Notes under the pieces: generated by a model
What the model saw: only the letters and a program-made list of their open reading frames with translations
What the model was told of the DNA's origin: nothing
The model's database searches: none
Translations under genes and position numbers: made by a program
Shown here: positions 1 through 9,058 of the stretch, piece by piece
Numbering within the stretch: position 1 is the stretch's first letter
Layout: the number at the start of each line of letters is the position of its first letter
Source of the DNA: Paratractidigestivibacter faecalis
GTDB lineage: Bacteria > Actinomycetota > Coriobacteriia > Coriobacteriales > Atopobiaceae
Length of the DNA stretch: 64,000 nt
NCBI RefSeq assembly: GCF_003416765.1
Contig: NZ_QSNG01000001.1
Location: forward strand, 398,742 to 462,741
Direction of reading: 5' to 3'

Positions 1-290
1 GAAGTCCTCGGAATTCCCTTCCACTGAAACCTCCTAATACTAGAAGCAAATAACGGTGTTAGATATTGCCTCGGCAGAGTGCCGCTAGTCCCGTGGCGCG
101 CCCTTCTCCACGGGTCCCTCACATAGATGAAGGGCACCGTCCGGTCGCCGTGCGCCTCTATGTCACGCGTTTCTTGCAATTTGGGTGGTTCGCTGGGGAC
201 ACCTGGCCTTAATGGACGTGTAACAATGGGCAACTAGAGTTTTCTCCCGTAAGCCAAGCACGCCAAACTACTAGACGGAAAGAGGCGCAC
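1..290. other. Non-coding region upstream of glnN
   Basis: I see no convincing gene here. A 7-bp inverted repeat (CCCGTGG at 90-96, CCACGGG at 108-114) could be the end of a transcript entering from the left, but it has no T-run. The last 60 bases hold the glnN ribosome binding region (GAAAGAGG about 8 bases before the ATG). No clear -35/-10 pair or known nitrogen-regulator site could be assigned by eye. Confidence 0.4.
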
Positions 291-2381
291 ATGGGCAAGG
301 ACAAGGTCACCGAGGAGTACGGAAGCCTCCTGTTCACGGATGCCGTGATGCAGGAGAGGCTTCCCAAGCCTACCTACAAGGAGCTCAAGCAGGTCATCGA
401 GGAGGGCAAGAAGCTCGACCTGAGCATCGCCAACGAGGTGGCCCACGCCATGAAGGAGTGGGCGCTGGAGAAGGGCGCGACGCACTACGCGCACTGGTTC
501 CAGCCGCTGACGGGCATCACCTCCGAGAAGCACGACAGCTTCATCACGCCCAAGGACGACGGCAGCGTCCTCATGTCGTTCTCGGGCAAGGAGCTCATCC
601 AGGGCGAGCCGGACGCCTCCTCCTTCCCCTCCGGCGGCCTGCGCGCCACCTTCGAGGCCCGCGGCTACACCGCCTGGGACCCCTCCAGCCCCGCCTTCAT
701 CAAAGACGAGGTCCTATGCATCCCCACGGCCTTCATCTCCTACACCGGCGAGGCGCTTGACAAGAAGACCCCGCTGCTGCGCTCCCAGGTGGCCCTTGAG
801 GGCCAGGCCAAGCGCGTGCTGGAGCTCTTCGGCCGTCCCGCCAAGCACGTCATGACCACCGTCGGCCCCGAGCAGGAGTACTTCCTCATCAAGGAGGAGG
901 ACTTCCAGAAGCGCCCGGACCTCATCATGTGTGGCCGCACGCTCTTTGGCTGCGAGCCGGTCAAGGGCCAGGAGCTCGAGGAGCACTACTTCGGCGCCAT
1001 CCGCCCGACGGTCAACGCCTTCATGAAGGAGGTCGACGACGAGCTCTGGAAGCTCGGCGTCCCCGCCAAGACCAAGCACAACGAGGTCGCCCCCGGCCAG
1101 CACGAGCTCGCCCCCATCTTCGAGCAGGGCTCCCTTGCCATTGACGACAACCTCCTGACCATGGAGAAGCTCAAGCTCCTGGCCACCCACCACGGCCTGG
1201 CCTGCCTCGAGCACGAGAAGCCCTTCGACTACGTCAACGGCTCCGGCAAGCACAACAACTGGTCCATCTGCGCCGACGGCAAGAACCTGCTCGAGCCTGG
1301 CGCCCAGCCCAACGAGAACCTGCAGTTCCTCGTCTTCCTGGCCGCCCTCATCGCCGCCGTCGACACCCACGCCGACCTGCTGCGCATGAGCGTCGCCTCC
1401 GCCGGCAACGACCACCGTCTGGGCGCCAACGAGGCGCCCCCGGCCATTGTCTCCGTCTTCCTGGGTGATGAGCTGGACGAGATCGTCGAGGCCCTCATCC
1501 ATGACGAGGCCACCGAGGCTCACGGCCGCACCCGCATCGACCTGGGCGTTCCCTCCCTGCCCACGGTCCTGCAGGACACCACGGACCGCAACCGCACGTC
1601 TCCCTTCGCCTTCACCGGCAACAAGTTCGAGTTCCGCATGTGCGGCTCCCAGCAGAACCTGTCCGACCCCAACGTGGTACTGAACACCGCCGTGGCCGAG
1701 CAGTGCGACGAGTTCGCCTGCGCCATGGCCGGCAAGACCGGCGACGAGTTCACCGCCTGCGCCCTGGCCTGGGTCAAGCAGACGCTCAAGGATCACCACC
1801 GCATCATCTTCGAGGGCAACGGCTACTCCGAGGAGTGGGAGCAGGAGGCCGAGCGCCGCGGCCTGCCCAACCTCAAGACCACGCCGGACGCCCTGCCCAC
1901 CATGGTCAAGCCCGAGAACGTCGCCTTCTTCGACAAGTACGGCGTCCTCAACGAGGCCGAGGTCCACGCCCGCTACGTCTCCAAGGCCGAGCAGTACTCC
2001 AAGCTGCTCAACATCGAGGCCAACACCATGGTCTACATGGCCCGCTCCCTCTACCTGCCCGCCCTCTTCGACTACTCCGGCGACATTGCCACGAGCGTTG
2101 CCACCAAGGCCGAGCTGGGCATCGAGGCCACGGCCGAGAAGGAGCTCGTCAAGACCCTGACCAACGGCATCAACGCCATCTACGAGGCCACGGCTGACCT
2201 CGAGTCCAACAACGCCGACGCCCGCGCCATCGAGGACCCGCAGGCCCAGTGCGACGCCTACCGCGACTCGGTCATCCCGAGCATGGAACACCTGCGCGCC
2301 TCCGTCGACGCCATGGAGAAGATCTGTGGCGCCGACTACTGGCCCGTCCCCAGCTACAACAGCCTGCTCTTCTGGGTGTAG
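291..2381 (+). CDS. glnN: Type III glutamine synthetase (GlnN)
   Basis: Cytoplasmic enzyme making glutamine from glutamate, ammonia and ATP, the main entry of ammonia into biosynthesis. The 696-residue length is typical of the GSIII (GlnN) family and far longer than GSI (about 470) or GSII (about 350). Recognisable GSIII core motifs include [16 protein letters not shown] near residue 266 (glutamate/metal site) and [16 protein letters not shown] near residue 370. The ATG is preceded by GAAAGAGG at good spacing. The gene stands alone, with a strong hairpin just after its stop and no PII or glutamate synthase gene nearby. Long antisense frames across this gene are codon-bias shadows. Family assignment is firm; regulation is not visible. 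Confidence 0.97.
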   Translation: MGKDKVTEEYGSLLFTDAVMQERLPKPTYKELKQVIEEGKKLDLSIANEVAHAMKEWALEKGATHYAHWFQPLTGITSEKHDSFITPKDDGSVLMSFSGKELIQGEPDASSFPSGGLRATFEARGYTAWDPSSPAFIKDEVLCIPTAFISYTGEALDKKTPLLRSQVALEGQAKRVLELFGRPAKHVMTTVGPEQEYFLIKEEDFQKRPDLIMCGRTLFGCEPVKGQELEEHYFGAIRPTVNAFMKEVDDELWKLGVPAKTKHNEVAPGQHELAPIFEQGSLAIDDNLLTMEKLKLLATHHGLACLEHEKPFDYVNGSGKHNNWSICADGKNLLEPGAQPNENLQFLVFLAALIAAVDTHADLLRMSVASAGNDHRLGANEAPPAIVSVFLGDELDEIVEALIHDEATEAHGRTRIDLGVPSLPTVLQDTTDRNRTSPFAFTGNKFEFRMCGSQQNLSDPNVVLNTAVAEQCDEFACAMAGKTGDEFTACALAWVKQTLKDHHRIIFEGNGYSEEWEQEAERRGLPNLKTTPDALPTMVKPENVAFFDKYGVLNEAEVHARYVSKAEQYSKLLNIEANTMVYMARSLYLPALFDYSGDIATSVATKAELGIEATAEKELVKTLTNGINAIYEATADLESNNADARAIEDPQAQCDAYRDSVIPSMEHLRASVDAMEKICGADYWPVPSYNSLLFWV

Positions 2382-2415
2382 CCCCACGGCCCCATAGTCC
2401 ATAGCACGACCCCCT

Positions 2416-2451
2416 GCGGGCGGCGAGAAGCGCGTTCTTCTCGCCGCCCGC
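2416..2451 (+). terminator. 15-bp perfect hairpin after glnN
   Basis: A perfect stem (2416-2430 with 2437-2451) encloses a 6-base loop and starts 34 bases after the glnN stop. Each arm contains the recurring octamer TTCTCGCC or its complement. There is no downstream T-run, so it may be an mRNA 3' stabiliser or an atypical terminator. Confidence 0.6.
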
Positions 2452-2497
2452 CTCTCAAATTGGGGACGTGTTCGTTTTTGCGCAAAAGGGGGACAGG

Positions 2498-2528
2498 TTG
2501 CCACGCGTAAACCCCCTAGGGGTATACT
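2498..2528 (+). promoter_or_regulatory. Possible promoter for the HMA-domain gene
   Basis: TTGCCA (2498-2503) and TATACT (2523-2528) are separated by 19 bases and lie about 40 bases before the ATG at 2569. The -10 is good; the spacing is long. It is the first signal after the glnN hairpin. Confidence 0.45.
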
Positions 2529-2568
2529 GCTTGCAGTAAGCCGAGGCTAACTACTAGGGGAGAAACCA

Positions 2569-2976
2569 ATGGGTCCAGCAGACATTGCCATCATCGCGGT
2601 CGTTGCCGTCATTGTCGTCGTGGCGGTCGTGCGCCTGGTGGGTACCACCAGGGGAACGCGCGACTGCTGCAGCGGCGCCAAGAAGGGCGCGGCCTCCGGT
2701 GGGTGCAGCTTCCCTGCCGTCGAGGTTGCCGACAAGGACGAGTCCCACTACCCCTACTCGGCCGAGCTCGGCATAGGCGGCATGTCCTGCGAGCGCTGCG
2801 TGGCCGCGGTGGCAAACGCCCTGGACTCCCTCGACGGCGCCTGGGCCACCGTCGAGCTTGCCGGCGGCCACGCCCACGTATGCTCCAAGGCGCCCCTCAC
2901 CGAGCAGGCCTGCCGCCAGGTCGTCGAGCAGGCCGGCTACCGCCTCGTCTCCTTCCGCCAGGTAACAGGTAAATAA
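2569..2976 (+). CDS. Small membrane protein: Cys-rich FeoB-associated-like N-terminus plus heavy-metal-associated (HMA) domain
   Basis: 135 residues. Residues 5-24 form one hydrophobic helix (IIAVVAVIVVVAVVRLV), followed by a cysteine-rich stretch (CC near residues 32-33, then SGGC). This layout is like the small FeoB-associated Cys-rich membrane proteins. Residues about 65-132 form an HMA domain with the metal motif GMSCERC, as in copper chaperones and P-type ATPase N-termini. The protein probably sits in the cytoplasmic membrane and presents two thiol sites to Cu(I), Zn(II) or Fe(II); which metal is unknown. The start has AGGGGAGA upstream and a promoter-like sequence further up. No feoAB or copper ATPase is adjacent. 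It converges with the HAD gene, with 11 bases between the stops. Confidence 0.75.
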   Translation: MGPADIAIIAVVAVIVVVAVVRLVGTTRGTRDCCSGAKKGAASGGCSFPAVEVADKDESHYPYSAELGIGGMSCERCVAAVANALDSLDGAWATVELAGGHAHVCSKAPLTEQACRQVVEQAGYRLVSFRQVTGK

Positions 2977-2987
2977 CAACGTCCCTA

Positions 2988-3710
2988 TTAACTGGTGGCG
3001 ATGAGGCGGGGGAGGGCCGGCGCGAGGTCGGACATGCGGCCGCTCCAGATGGCGCGCTTGGGGCGGGCGTGACCCACGTAGATGGTGCGCAGGCCGCACT
3101 CGGGGTGGGCAAAGTCGCGCCGGGCGTCGTTTCCAACCATGAGGCACTCGTCGGGAGCCACGCCGAGCTTGCCGCAGAACTCCTCGTAGTAGCCGGCCCA
3201 TGGCTTTGATCGCGTGCTGTTCTCGGCGCAGGAGATGAGGGCAAAGTCGTCCTCGTCAAAGCCCGCCCAGTGCAGGCGCGCGACGTCGCAGGCGCGCGAG
3301 ACCACCGGGTTGGTTGCCAGCGCGCAGACAAGCCCCAGGTCATGGACGCAGTCGACGGCCTCGTGCGCCCCGGGCATGGGCTGGGCGCGCACGATGCCGC
3401 CACCCATGCGCGGCACCACGGTGCGCTCGTAGCAGCAGATCATGTCCGCGATGGCCGGGTCGTCCAGGGGAATCCCCGTCTGCTCGAAGACGATCTTGTT
3501 GATGAGCTGCTCGTTGGTGAGCCTGTCTCGGCGCGTCTCCGCCTCCACAGCAAGCCAGGCCCGGGCGTAGGCAGCCATGATGTTCACGCGCACCTTGCCG
3601 CTTGCCCGGCACAGCAGCCCTGACGCCCCGTTTACGTACCGGGCGAGAAACGCGGTGAGGTTGAGGCTCAGGAGGGTGTTGTCCAAGTCAAAGAGAACGG
3701 CGCGAATCAC
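2988..3710 (-). CDS. HAD-superfamily hydrolase
   Basis: 240 residues. The N-terminal DLDNTLL is HAD motif I (nucleophile and acid aspartates); ALATNP is motif II; the lysine in SKPW and GNDARRDF are motifs III and IV. A helical cap lies between motifs I and II, so a small-molecule phosphatase is likely, but the substrate cannot be told. I chose the GTG at 3710 because GGGAAAGGTGG lies just upstream and motif I begins six residues in. A longer in-frame reading to 3908 would add about 66 unlikely residues. It is transcribed away from rpsA. Confidence 0.85.
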   Translation of the reverse strand: MIRAVLFDLDNTLLSLNLTAFLARYVNGASGLLCRASGKVRVNIMAAYARAWLAVEAETRRDRLTNEQLINKIVFEQTGIPLDDPAIADMICCYERTVVPRMGGGIVRAQPMPGAHEAVDCVHDLGLVCALATNPVVSRACDVARLHWAGFDEDDFALISCAENSTRSKPWAGYYEEFCGKLGVAPDECLMVGNDARRDFAHPECGLRTIYVGHARPKRAIWSGRMSDLAPALPRLIATS

Positions 3711-3945
3711 GTGCGGGCCACCTTTCCCAACATGCGAAGTACCTGCGAAGAAGGACAAAAAACACAAAAGCGAACCTTGAAAAGAGCGTACCCATAACGT
3801 TACTCTAGAACGCGTGTGGGCATAGGGTCCGCACAAACGTATCTGTCGGCCCCCGAGAGCATGCAAGTTTCCGAGTAGACGCCACACGGCACTGCAGGCA
3901 GCGACCATGACGACCGGGGCCCCGTTGTTCGAAAGGGGTCCACCT

Positions 3946-5124
3946 TTGAGTGAGATTCAGAACTCGTCCATCTTTGCGTTGGATGACATTTCCGACGAGG
4001 AGATGAACAACCTCATCGACGGCACCGTCACCGACTTTGATGAGGGCGATCTTGTCACCGGCACCGTCGTCAAGATCGAGCGCGACGAGGTCCTGCTTGA
4101 CATCGGCTACAAGTCCGAGGGCGTCATTCCTTCCCGCGAGCTCTCCATCCGCAAGGATGTCAACCCGGCTGACGTCGTTGCCATGAACGACGAGATCGAG
4201 GCTCTGGTTCTCCAGAAGGAGGACAAGGAGGGCCGTCTCGTCCTCTCCAAGAAGCGTGCCGAGTACGAGCGCGCCTGGAACGCCGTCGAGGAGAAGTTCA
4301 ACTCCGGCGAGACCGTCGAGGGCGAGGTCATCGAGGTCGTCAAGGGCGGCCTGATTCTCGACATCGGCCTGCGCGGCTTCCTGCCCGCCTCCCTCGTCGA
4401 CCTCCGTCGCGTCAAGGACCTCAACGCCTACATGGGCACCCGCATCGAGGCCCGCGTCATCGAGATGGACCGCAACCGCAACAACGTCGTCCTCTCCCGC
4501 CGCGTCGTGCTCGAGGAGGCCCGCAAGGCCGAGCGCCAGGAGATCCTCTCCAAGCTCAAGGTCGGCATGCGCCTCAAGGGCACCGTCTCCTCCATCGTTG
4601 ACTTCGGTGCCTTCGTGGACCTCGGCGGCATCGACGGCCTGGTTCACATCTCCGAGCTCTCCTGGAACCACGTCAACCACCCCTCCGAGGTCGTCAAGGT
4701 CGGCCAGGAGGTCGAGGTCCAGGTGCTCGACGTCGATCTGAACCGCGAGCGCATCTCCCTCGGTCTCAAGCAGACCACCGAGGATCCTTGGCGCACCCTC
4801 GTCAAGAAGTATCCCGTTGACGCCATCGTCGAGGGCAAGGTCACCAAGCTCGTCACCTTCGGCGCCTTCGTCGACCTTGGTGACGGCGTCGAGGGCCTGG
4901 TCCACATCTCCGAGATGGCCAAGCAGCACGTCGACCAGCCTTCCCAGGTCTGCACCGTGGGCGACACCGTCCAGGTGAAGGTCATGGAGATCGACCTCGA
5001 CCGTCGTCGCATCTCCCTGTCCATGAAGGCCGCCGCCGAGACCCTCGGCACCGAGGTTGAGGTCAAGCCTCTCCCCGAGTCCGAGAAGCCGGCTGAGGCT
5101 GCCGAGGAGACCGTCGAGGAGTAA
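3946..5124 (+). CDS. rpsA: 30S ribosomal protein S1 (four S1 repeats)
   Basis: RNA-binding ribosomal protein that helps load mRNA onto the 30S subunit. Four S1/OB-fold repeats are visible at about residues 35-105, 120-188, 205-275 and 290-362. Repeats three and four carry the classic VDFGAFVDLG...GLVHISEL and VTFGAFVDLG...GLVHISEM patterns. Four repeats (392 residues) is the form known from actinobacteria, against six in E. coli. I prefer the TTG at 3946: GAAAGGGG lies 7-8 bases upstream and the protein then starts SEIQNSS. An in-frame ATG at 3907 would add 13 residues but has a poor ribosome site. A strong terminator follows. Confidence 0.95.
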   Translation: MSEIQNSSIFALDDISDEEMNNLIDGTVTDFDEGDLVTGTVVKIERDEVLLDIGYKSEGVIPSRELSIRKDVNPADVVAMNDEIEALVLQKEDKEGRLVLSKKRAEYERAWNAVEEKFNSGETVEGEVIEVVKGGLILDIGLRGFLPASLVDLRRVKDLNAYMGTRIEARVIEMDRNRNNVVLSRRVVLEEARKAERQEILSKLKVGMRLKGTVSSIVDFGAFVDLGGIDGLVHISELSWNHVNHPSEVVKVGQEVEVQVLDVDLNRERISLGLKQTTEDPWRTLVKKYPVDAIVEGKVTKLVTFGAFVDLGDGVEGLVHISEMAKQHVDQPSQVCTVGDTVQVKVMEIDLDRRRISLSMKAAAETLGTEVEVKPLPESEKPAEAAEETVEE

Positions 5125-5158
5125 CCTCCTTCAGGCTCCCAGCACCAAGCAGGTTCAA

Positions 5159-5188
5159 GGGCCGTCCCAATCAGGGGCGGCCCTTTTT
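5159..5188 (+). terminator. Rho-independent terminator of rpsA
   Basis: A 10-bp GC stem (5159-5168 with 5174-5183, one G-T pair), a 5-base loop and TTTTT. It lies 35 bases after the rpsA stop. Confidence 0.9.
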
Positions 5189-5390
5189 GTGTCCAGACTT
5201 GCATGAACGGTGTGTTTTTCTCCCCAAAAGGTTTCCAACGCTTTGCTTTTGTTAAGCGAGGTTAAAAGACGCAGGCAGAACGGGAGCATCGCGGATACTA
5301 CCTTGAGCCGGGGGATTCTCATACATGTGCTGTCCAACGGCCGCGCGAAAGGGACGCGCGTCAAATAGGGAGAAGAGAAAGGCAAGTCAA

Positions 5391-7019
5391 ATGACTAACC
5401 TCACCCGCCGTAACTTCGTCAAGGGCGCCGCCGTTGCCGGCTCCGCCGCGACGATGCTTTCCATGGCCGCCTGCGGTGGCTCCGACTCCTCCACCACCGA
5501 CGGTGGCGAGAAGAAGAAGGTCCTGCGCTTCGGCCAGTCCAACGCCAAGCTCGGCCTGGACATGCAGAAGTCCACCAACTCCGGCTCCTCCTCCGTCTCT
5601 GACTGCGTCTTCGAGGCTCCCCTTCGCTGGACCGAGGACAACGAGCTCGTCCCGTGCCTGCTGACCGAGATCCCGACCTTCGAGGACGACGGCGTCACCC
5701 TGCACTGCACCCTCAAGGAGGGCATCAAGTGCCACGACGGCTCCACGCTGACCGCCAACGACGTCAAGTACACGTTTGAGCGCATGTTCAAGCCTGAGAC
5801 CGCTGCCAAGTCCACCTACATGTACGACCTCATCAAGGGCGCCAAGGACATGCTCGCCGGCACCGCCACCGAGCTCGAGGGCCTCACCGTCGAGGACGAC
5901 ACCCACTTCACCTTCGTCCTCGAGTCCCCGATGGTCACCTTCATCAACAACCTGGGCATCAGCTACGCCCAGATCTACCCGCAGAAGGCTTGCGAGGAGG
6001 CTGGCGACCAGTGGGGCTGGGGCACCAACTGCGTTGGCACCGGCAAGTACAAGGTCGTCGAGAACGATGACGCCACCGAGGTCAAGTTCGAGAAGTTCGC
6101 TGAGTACCACGACGGCGAGCCTGCCCTCGATGAGATCGACATCATCTACTACGACGACAACAACACCAAGCTGTTGGCCTTCAAGAACGGCGACATTGAC
6201 TGGTGCGACGTCTCCGCCGACATGCTGACCCAGTACTCCAACGACCCCGACGTCAAGGACTGCATAACCCTGTACAACACCCTGGGCGTCCACTTTGTGA
6301 ACCTCAACCTCCAGAGCGACAAGCTCAAGGACGTCAAGGTCCGCGAGGCCCTCTCCCTGGCCATCGACCGTCAGGCCCTCATCGACAACACCCTGTCCGG
6401 CGCCGGCGTGCCCGCTGGCTGCTGGCTGGCTCCTGCCACCCCGGGCCACGACGACTCCGCCACCCTCGACTACGACCCCGAGAAGGCCAAGCAGCTCCTG
6501 GCCGAGGCCGGCGTCTCCAACCTCACCCTTGACTGCAAGATCCGCAAGGGCCAGTACGAGAAGTACATGACCGTCATCCAGTCCTACTGGGCCGAGATTG
6601 GCGTCACCCTCAACCTCACCGTCGAGGACACCGGCGTCTGGCAGTCCGACTGGGCCGACGGCAATCTCGAGGTCACTGCCCTCGGCTGGTTCCCGCTCTA
6701 CGCCGACGGCGACAACCACTTGTACACGTACTTCTACAGCGCCAACGCCAAGGGCAAGTCCTCCTTCTACAACAACCCCGAGGTTGACAAGCTCCTGGCT
6801 GACGCCCGCGTCTCCCAGGACAAGGACGAGCGCGCTTCCCTCTACAAGGAGGCCGACCACATCATCTGCCACGAGGACTTTGCCACCATCCCGCTGTTCT
6901 GGCCCAAGAACTCCTTCGCGGCCAAGAGCTACGTCAAGAACGCCAAGGTCGGCAACCTCATTTACCATATGTTCGACCTTGACATCGACACCTCTGATCC
7001 GGACTACAAGACCGCTTAA
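5391..7019 (+). CDS. dppA: Peptide ABC transporter substrate-binding lipoprotein (DppA/OppA family)
   Basis: 542-residue family 5 solute-binding protein that captures di- or oligopeptides outside the cell. The N-terminus holds a twin-arginine pair (RRNF, residues 6-9), a hydrophobic stretch and a lipobox LSMAAC ending at Cys28. It is therefore probably Tat-exported and lipid-anchored. A Ser/Thr/Gly linker follows, then the SBP_bac_5 fold (for example LKEGIKCHDGSTLTANDVKY and VREALSLAIDRQALI). The start at 5391 is supported by GAGAAAGG and the signal peptide; an upstream in-frame start at 5325 is rejected. It is the first gene of the dpp operon and is separated from dppB by a hairpin, which fits higher expression of the binding protein. 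Confidence 0.95.
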   Translation: MTNLTRRNFVKGAAVAGSAATMLSMAACGGSDSSTTDGGEKKKVLRFGQSNAKLGLDMQKSTNSGSSSVSDCVFEAPLRWTEDNELVPCLLTEIPTFEDDGVTLHCTLKEGIKCHDGSTLTANDVKYTFERMFKPETAAKSTYMYDLIKGAKDMLAGTATELEGLTVEDDTHFTFVLESPMVTFINNLGISYAQIYPQKACEEAGDQWGWGTNCVGTGKYKVVENDDATEVKFEKFAEYHDGEPALDEIDIIYYDDNNTKLLAFKNGDIDWCDVSADMLTQYSNDPDVKDCITLYNTLGVHFVNLNLQSDKLKDVKVREALSLAIDRQALIDNTLSGAGVPAGCWLAPATPGHDDSATLDYDPEKAKQLLAEAGVSNLTLDCKIRKGQYEKYMTVIQSYWAEIGVTLNLTVEDTGVWQSDWADGNLEVTALGWFPLYADGDNHLYTYFYSANAKGKSSFYNNPEVDKLLADARVSQDKDERASLYKEADHIICHEDFATIPLFWPKNSFAAKSYVKNAKVGNLIYHMFDLDIDTSDPDYKTA

Positions 7020-7046
7020 GGGGTAGCCTAGAAAGCGTTATCCGGG

Positions 7047-7079
7047 ACGTCCCGACGCCGGTTATGGCCGTCGGGACGT
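7047..7079 (+). promoter_or_regulatory. Intercistronic hairpin between dppA and dppB
   Basis: A perfect 11-bp stem (7047-7057 with 7069-7079) and an 11-base loop, without a T-run. In other ABC operons such hairpins protect the abundant binding-protein message or attenuate the permease genes. That role is inferred here. Confidence 0.6.
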
Positions 7080-7148
7080 TCCCGAGTTTGAGGGGCGTGG
7101 CGCAACGGGGAGTGCGCGTACCGCGCCACGTAAGAAAGGAGTAGGTGG

Positions 7149-8084
7149 ATGAGAGACTATCTCATCAAGAGGATCTTGTTGGCCATCGGCGTCATCTTCG
7201 CCATCTCGGCCATCACGTTCTTCGTGCTCAACATCGTGCCGGGTGACCCCGTGCGCGTCATGGTGGGCGACATGGCCGACGAGGCCACCATTCAGCGCAT
7301 CCGCGAGCAGATGGGCCTGAACAAGCCCGTGCTCGAGCAGTTTGCCAACTGGCTTGGCAACATGCTCCACGGCGACTTCGGAACGTCCTACACGCAGCGC
7401 AAGGCCGTCGTCGACCTCATGGGCAACGCCTTTGGCACCACGGTCAAGCTCGCCGGCTTCGCCTACATCTTCGCCCTCATCCTGGGCCTCACCGTGGGCG
7501 TCGTCGCCGCCGTCAACCACGGCCGCGTCGCCGACCGCGTGCTGATGTCCCTCTCCATCTTCGGCATCTCCGCGCCCGCCTTCTGGATGGCCGTCATCCT
7601 GCAGATCGTCTTTGCGCTGACCCTCAAGTGGTTCCCGCTCTCCGGCATCAAGACCTGGCAGGCCTTCGTGCTTCCCACGTGCGCCTTGGGCATCCGCTAC
7701 GCGGCGTCCATCGCCCGCGTCACCCGCACCTCCATGCTCGAGGTCCTCTCGCAGGACTTCATGCGCACCGCCGAGGCCAAGGGCGTCAAGAAGTGGGTCA
7801 TCATCCTGAAGCACGGCCTGCGCAACGCCCTCATCCCCATCATCACCATCGCGGGCACGCAGCTGGGTGACATCTTCACGGGCTCCATTCTCATCGAGTC
7901 CATCTTTGCCATGCCGGGCATGGGCAAGCTCCTGCTTGACGCCATCAACGCCCGCGACCTGCCCCTCATTCAGGGCGGCGTCATGTACATCGCACTCATC
8001 TGCGTCGTGGTCTACCTCGTCGTCGACATCCTCTACGCCGTCGTTGACCCGCGCATCCGACTCGGAGAGGAGGCCGCGGAGTAA
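7149..8084 (+). CDS. dppB: Peptide ABC transporter permease (DppB family)
   Basis: 311-residue inner-membrane permease. It starts with the typical DppB/GsiC N-terminus (one helix, then NIVPGDPVRVMVG), then a periplasmic segment and five more helices. The ATPase-contact loop reads DFMRTAEAKGVKKW...HGLRNALIPI (EAA motif), near residues 200-225. The start has GAAAGGAG nine bases upstream. The stop overlaps the dppC start by one base (TAATG), so the two are translationally coupled. Confidence 0.96.
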   Translation: MRDYLIKRILLAIGVIFAISAITFFVLNIVPGDPVRVMVGDMADEATIQRIREQMGLNKPVLEQFANWLGNMLHGDFGTSYTQRKAVVDLMGNAFGTTVKLAGFAYIFALILGLTVGVVAAVNHGRVADRVLMSLSIFGISAPAFWMAVILQIVFALTLKWFPLSGIKTWQAFVLPTCALGIRYAASIARVTRTSMLEVLSQDFMRTAEAKGVKKWVIILKHGLRNALIPIITIAGTQLGDIFTGSILIESIFAMPGMGKLLLDAINARDLPLIQGGVMYIALICVVVYLVVDILYAVVDPRIRLGEEAAE

Positions 8085-9040
8085 TGGGACTGCTTTCTAG
8101 CGACAAGAACGACTCCAAGGTCCAAAAGACGGAGCGCGTCGCGGCCGACGCTGCCGCCGCCATCGCCGACGAGAAGGCCAAGACCGGCAAGAAGCGCGCC
8201 CAGAGCTACTGGGCCGTCTCCTGGAACATCTTCAAGAAGAACAAGCTCGGCATGTTCTGCCTCATCGTGGTCGCCCTGCTGTGCCTGGTGGCCATCTTCG
8301 CGCCCGTCCTGGCGCCCTATGACCCGGACGCCCAAGAGATCACCAACATGTTCCAGAACCCCGGCGGCGCCCACATCTTCGGCACCGACGAGTTTGGCCG
8401 AGACATCCTCTCCCGCGTCATCTACGGCTGCCGCATCAGCCTGTCCGTCGGCGTGATCTCCCAGGCCATCGCCCTTCTCATCGGATTTGCCGCGGGCGTT
8501 TTGGCCGGCTACTTTGGCGGCAAGATCGACGCCGTCATCTCCTTTGTGATCCAGGTGTTCTCCAGCTTCCCGTTCCTGCTCTTCGCCATCGTCGTGATGT
8601 TTGCCATGGGGCCGGGCCTCATCAACCTCTACGTGGCGCTGGGCCTTCTGGGCTGGACCTCCACGGCGCGTCTGGTGCGTGGCGACGTCATGCGCCTCAA
8701 GGGCTCCGAGTACATCCAGAGCTGCATCCTGTCTGGCGGCAAGCCCATGCGCATCATCCTGAAGCACCTGCTGCCCAACTGCGTCTCCACGCTCATCGTC
8801 GTGTCCACGCTGGGCATCCCCAACGCCATCCTGTCCGAGGCGTCCCTGTCCTTCCTGGGCCTGGGCGTCCAGCCGCCGATGTCCTCCTGGGGCCAGATGA
8901 TCTCTGCCGCCCAGCCCTACATCCAGACCTGCACGTACTACAGCATCATCCCCGGCGTTGCCATCATCATCACGGTCATGGCCTTCAACCTCCTGGGTGA
9001 CGCGCTTCGTGACGCGCTCGATCCCAAGATGCGTTCCTAG
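8084..9040 (+). CDS. dppC: Peptide ABC transporter permease (DppC family)
   Basis: 318-residue second permease subunit. A charged cytoplasmic N-terminus of about 45 residues is followed by the first helix, the conserved FGTDEFGRDILSRVIYG segment near residue 103 and the EAA loop EYIQSCILSGGKPMRIILKHLLPN near residue 210. Six helices in all, as in DppC. It pairs with DppB to form the channel. The start is coupled to the dppB stop, and 18 bases separate it from dppD. Confidence 0.96.
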   Translation: MGLLSSDKNDSKVQKTERVAADAAAAIADEKAKTGKKRAQSYWAVSWNIFKKNKLGMFCLIVVALLCLVAIFAPVLAPYDPDAQEITNMFQNPGGAHIFGTDEFGRDILSRVIYGCRISLSVGVISQAIALLIGFAAGVLAGYFGGKIDAVISFVIQVFSSFPFLLFAIVVMFAMGPGLINLYVALGLLGWTSTARLVRGDVMRLKGSEYIQSCILSGGKPMRIILKHLLPNCVSTLIVVSTLGIPNAILSEASLSFLGLGVQPPMSSWGQMISAAQPYIQTCTYYSIIPGVAIIITVMAFNLLGDALRDALDPKMRS

Positions 9041-9058
9041 GGGAGGGGAGAAGAACCA

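Noticed and set aside
714-2504. Long open frame antisense to glnN (596 codons)
   Set aside because: Strong third-position G/C bias keeps antisense frames open. The composition is low-complexity (Val/Gly/Leu/Asp) and the plus strand encodes a clear GSIII.
2964-2990. Shared AACAACGTCCC at about 2975 and 56427 as another repeat family
   Set aside because: Only two short matches, one near the HMA gene stop and one before the map stop; too little to support a family.
5361-6968. 535-codon open frame antisense to dppA
   Set aside because: Low-complexity Val/Leu/Gly product without motifs. DppA is unmistakable on the other strand.
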